Shown piece after piece: positions 5,368 through 9,496 of a stretch of 9,496 nucleotides of DNA; the stretch's first letter is position 1; each line of letters begins with the position of its first letter. The notes below the pieces were generated by a model. The model was given only the letters and a program-made list of their open reading frames with translations, was not told where the DNA came from and searched no databases. Both the position numbers and the translations under genes were made by a program. Origin of the DNA: Planctomycetota bacterium (GTDB lineage: Bacteria; Planctomycetota; UBA1135; UBA2386); contig CANGSN010000084.1 of assembly GCA_947455805.1 (NCBI GenBank), forward strand, positions 1 to 9,496. Direction: 5' to 3'.

Positions 5368-5380
5368 GCGATCGGATCGC
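5368..5380. promoter_or_regulatory. Palindrome upstream of purB, possible operator
   Basis: GCGATC-G-GATCGC is a palindrome with 6-bp arms, ten nucleotides before the purB ribosome binding site. I could not place a convincing promoter in 5350-5390, so an operator role is only suggested by position. Confidence 0.25.
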
Positions 5381-5390
5381 GGCGCGGTTA

Positions 5391-5396
5391 GAGAGG
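5391..5396 (+). promoter_or_regulatory. Ribosome binding site of purB
   Basis: GAGAGG ends four nucleotides before the ATG at 5401 and supports this start, which also gives an N-terminus colinear with human-type adenylosuccinate lyases (the conserved RYASPEM follows at residue 14). Confidence 0.6.
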
Positions 5397-5400
5397 CGTC

Positions 5401-6834
5401 ATGGAACGCGGCGACCGGTTCGATCACCCACTCATCGAGCGTTACGCGAGCCCCGAGATGGCGCAGCTGTTCTCGCCGCGGGCGCGCCACACCGCCTGGC
5501 GGGACCTTTGGATCGCGCTCGCCCGTGCGGAACACGAGCTGGGTTTCCCGGTGACCCGCGAGCAGATCGCCGAGCTCGAGCAGCACCGGACCGAGTTCGA
5601 CTGGGACCGCGTCGCCAAGTACGAGAAGGAACTGCGCCACGACGTGATGGCGCACGTGCACCACTGGGGCGACCTGTGTCCGAAGGCGCGGCCCATCATC
5701 CACCTCGGCGCCACCAGCTGCTTCGTCACCGACAACGGCGACCTGCTGCAGTACCGCCGGGCCCTGCGCCTGCTCGAGCGGCGCCTCGCGGCGGTCCTGC
5801 ACGCGCTCGGCGAGTTCGCCCGCACCTGGCGCGCCGAGCCGTGCCTTGGCTACACGCACTTCCAGGTCGCGCAGCCGGTCACCGTCGGCAAGCGCGCCAC
5901 GCTGTGGGCGCAGGACTTCGCGCTCGACCTCGACGAGGTGCGCCGCGTCGCCGGCTGGCTGCCGTTCCGCGGGGTGAAGGGAACGACCGGCACGCAGGCG
6001 ACGTTCCTGACCCTGGCGAACGGTGACCACGCCGTCGTCGAGGAGCTGGACCGCCGCGTCACCAGGGCGATGGGGTTCGAGCGGTCGATCGCGGTCAGCG
6101 GCCAGACCTACACACGCAAGCTCGACTGGACGATCCACCAGGCGCTGTCGGCGATCGCGCAGTCGGCGAGCAAGTTCGCCACCGACGTGCGGCTGTTGTC
6201 GCACGAAGGCGAGATCGAGGAGCCGAGCGAGTCGAAGCAGATCGGCAGCTCGGCGATGGCCTACAAGAAGAACCCGATGCGCTGCGAGCGCGTCTGTTCG
6301 TTGGCCCGCTACGTCATCGAGACGGCGACGACCAGCGCGCACACGGCGGCGACGCAGTGGCTCGAGCGCACCCTCGACGACAGCGCCGTGCGTCGCATCG
6401 CGCTGCCGGAGTCGTTCCTCGCCATCGACGGCATCCTGATGCTGATCGAGAACGTCGCCAAGGGCCTCGTCGTCTACCCGAAGGTCATCCAGCGCAAGCT
6501 GCGCGAGCAGCTGCCGTTCCTCGCCACCGAGGAGATCCTGATGGCCGGCGTCGCCGCCGGCGGCGACCGCCAGGATCTGCACGAGCGGGTGCGCGTGCAC
6601 AGCCGGACGGCGGCGCATGCGGTGAAGGCCGAGGGCCGGGCCAATCCGCTGATGGAGCTGATCGCGGCGGACCCGGCGTTCGCGGCCATCCAGGCGGCGC
6701 TGCCGAGCCTGCTCGACCCGGCGCGGTTCGTCGGCCGCAGTGCCCAGCAGGTCGACGCCTTCGTCCGCGACGAGATCGCGCCGCGGCTTCTGGGGGTCGA
6801 ACTCGGCGGCCTGGCCGGCGACATCCGCGTGTAG
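5401..6834 (+). CDS. purB: Adenylosuccinate lyase, eukaryotic (ADSL-like) type
   Basis: PurB catalyses two fumarate-releasing steps, SAICAR to AICAR in purine synthesis and adenylosuccinate to AMP, as a cytoplasmic homotetramer. The 477-aa product resembles human ADSL (484 aa) along its whole length rather than the B. subtilis or E. coli forms. Shared blocks include RYASPEM (14-20), KELRHDVMAHVH (76-87), IIHLGATSCFV (99-109), LGYTHFQVAQPVTVGKR (149-165, with the catalytic-region H153), FRGVKGTTGTQA (189-200), SGQTYTRK (233-240), the flexible signature loop IGSSAMAYKKNPMRCER (281-297, with the catalytic serine in SS 283-284), WLERTLDDSA (320-329), VVYPKVI (357-363) and AGGDRQDLHE (386-395). 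The loop reads SSAMAYKKNPM where human reads SSAMPYKRNPM, a modest change. All key segments are intact, so it should be active. It stands alone between two hairpins, so it is probably monocistronic; no other pur gene is near. Confidence 0.97.
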   Translation: MERGDRFDHPLIERYASPEMAQLFSPRARHTAWRDLWIALARAEHELGFPVTREQIAELEQHRTEFDWDRVAKYEKELRHDVMAHVHHWGDLCPKARPIIHLGATSCFVTDNGDLLQYRRALRLLERRLAAVLHALGEFARTWRAEPCLGYTHFQVAQPVTVGKRATLWAQDFALDLDEVRRVAGWLPFRGVKGTTGTQATFLTLANGDHAVVEELDRRVTRAMGFERSIAVSGQTYTRKLDWTIHQALSAIAQSASKFATDVRLLSHEGEIEEPSESKQIGSSAMAYKKNPMRCERVCSLARYVIETATTSAHTAATQWLERTLDDSAVRRIALPESFLAIDGILMLIENVAKGLVVYPKVIQRKLREQLPFLATEEILMAGVAAGGDRQDLHERVRVHSRTAAHAVKAEGRANPLMELIAADPAFAAIQAALPSLLDPARFVGRSAQQVDAFVRDEIAPRLLGVELGGLAGDIRV

Positions 6835-6839
6835 CCGTC

Positions 6840-6883
6840 CTGCCGAATTGGCGCTGCGTCGGACTTCGGCGCCAACTTGGCAG
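6840..6883 (+). terminator. Long hairpin after purB, probable terminator
   Basis: Bases 6840-6854 pair with 6869-6883 over fifteen positions with one A-C mismatch and one G-U, leaving a 14-nt loop; the core TTGGCGC/GCGCCAA is perfect. It starts six bases after the purB stop. No T tract follows. A competing GCCGAA (6842-6847) with TTCGGC (6865-6870 or 6884-6889) pairing is also possible, so the region could switch between folds. Confidence 0.5.
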
Positions 6884-6930
6884 TTCGGCGAGTTGCGCCT
6901 TCTGGCAGAGAACCGCTGGAAGATGCCATC

Positions 6931-6960
6931 TGGTCGGTGCTTAGCGATCCGTGGTCGATG
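6931..6960. repeat. Two direct repeats, two helical turns apart, upstream of clpB
   Basis: TGGTCGGTG (6931-6939) and TGGTCGATG (6952-6960) differ at one of nine positions and are 21 bp apart start to start. They lie 50-80 bp before the clpB ATG, where a heat-shock regulator would be expected. The same span is flanked by ATGCCA (6923-6928) and TGGCAT (6961-6966), an inverted repeat. Neither a CIRCE (HrcA) nor a HAIR (HspR) box is visible. Confidence 0.3.
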
Positions 6961-6972
6961 TGGCATGGATGC

Positions 6973-6978
6973 TGCAAT
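6973..6978 (+). promoter_or_regulatory. Weak -10 candidate for clpB
   Basis: TGCAAT matches TATAAT at four of six positions and would start transcription near 6985, about 27 nt before the start codon. No matching -35 hexamer is seen at 16-18 nt, which could mean an activator-dependent or alternative-sigma promoter. A sigma32-type CTTGAA...CCCCAT arrangement was looked for and not found. Confidence 0.2.
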
Positions 6979-6997
6979 CGTGCCGGCTCCCCAAGCA

Positions 6998-7002
6998 GGA
7001 GG
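6998..7002 (+). promoter_or_regulatory. Ribosome binding site of clpB
   Basis: GGAGG, a perfect Shine-Dalgarno core, lies nine nucleotides before the ATG at 7012 and fixes the start of clpB. Confidence 0.75.
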
Positions 7003-7011
7003 CACCGCACG

Positions 7012-9496
<2,485 letters not shown>

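Noticed and set aside
6940..6970. CIRCE element upstream of clpB
   Set aside because: TTAGCGATC matches the left arm (TTAGCACTC) at seven of nine positions, but the segment nine bases later does not match the GAGTGCTAA right arm.

Overview
This is a 9.5 kb stretch of GC-rich (by eye about two thirds G+C) bacterial chromosome. Every gene I can support lies on the + strand. The content is ordinary chromosomal housekeeping: no phage, insertion sequence, CRISPR array, tRNA or rRNA was recognised. The lineage cannot be fixed from the sequence. The high GC, a eukaryote-like adenylosuccinate lyase, a small secreted Trp/His/Cys-rich protein with an ...VPA-Q signal-peptide end, and loosely assorted operons would suit a planctomycete-like or other deep-branching high-GC Gram-negative group. 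That is a guess.

Layout. (1) 3-374: the 3' end of ruvC, the Holliday junction resolvase, entering from the left edge. (2) 375-620: an intergenic region with small hairpins after ruvC, then a candidate sigma70-type promoter (427-455) whose 17-nt spacer carries a near-perfect palindrome, then a leader of about 160 nt. (3) 621-4791: a tightly packed run of six genes. They encode an unrecognised 343-aa protein, a FlhG/MinD-like P-loop ATPase, a membrane-anchored ComEA-like helix-hairpin-helix protein, NadC (quinolinate phosphoribosyltransferase), an RsbW-like HATPase domain and a VanZ-like membrane protein. Three of the junctions are stop/start overlaps (GTGA, TGATG, GTGA), so much of this block is probably cotranscribed and translationally coupled. 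It ends at a strong hairpin (4793-4821). (4) 4854-5349: a monocistronic secreted small protein with its own AT-rich promoter candidate and a very strong terminator-like hairpin. (5) 5401-6834: purB of the human ADSL type, followed by another long hairpin (6840-6883). (6) 7012-9496: clpB, complete except for roughly the last 30-40 residues, which run off the right edge.

How it fits together. RuvC, PurB, NadC and ClpB are recombination, purine, NAD and proteostasis functions with no obvious joint role. The 621-4791 cluster is the least conventional part. It combines a ParA/MinD-type ATPase with an unrecognised partner, a DNA-binding membrane protein and an anti-sigma-type kinase fold, but carries no flagellar, competence-channel or sigma-factor genes within the window. 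I see no convincing evidence of a new defence or mobile system. The points most worth checking are the unknown protein paired with the FlhG-like ATPase, the HATPase with a degraded G1 box, the palindrome inside the promoter, and the direct repeats upstream of clpB. Very long open frames on the - strand (up to 1076 aa) are antisense shadows of GC-rich codon use and are not annotated.
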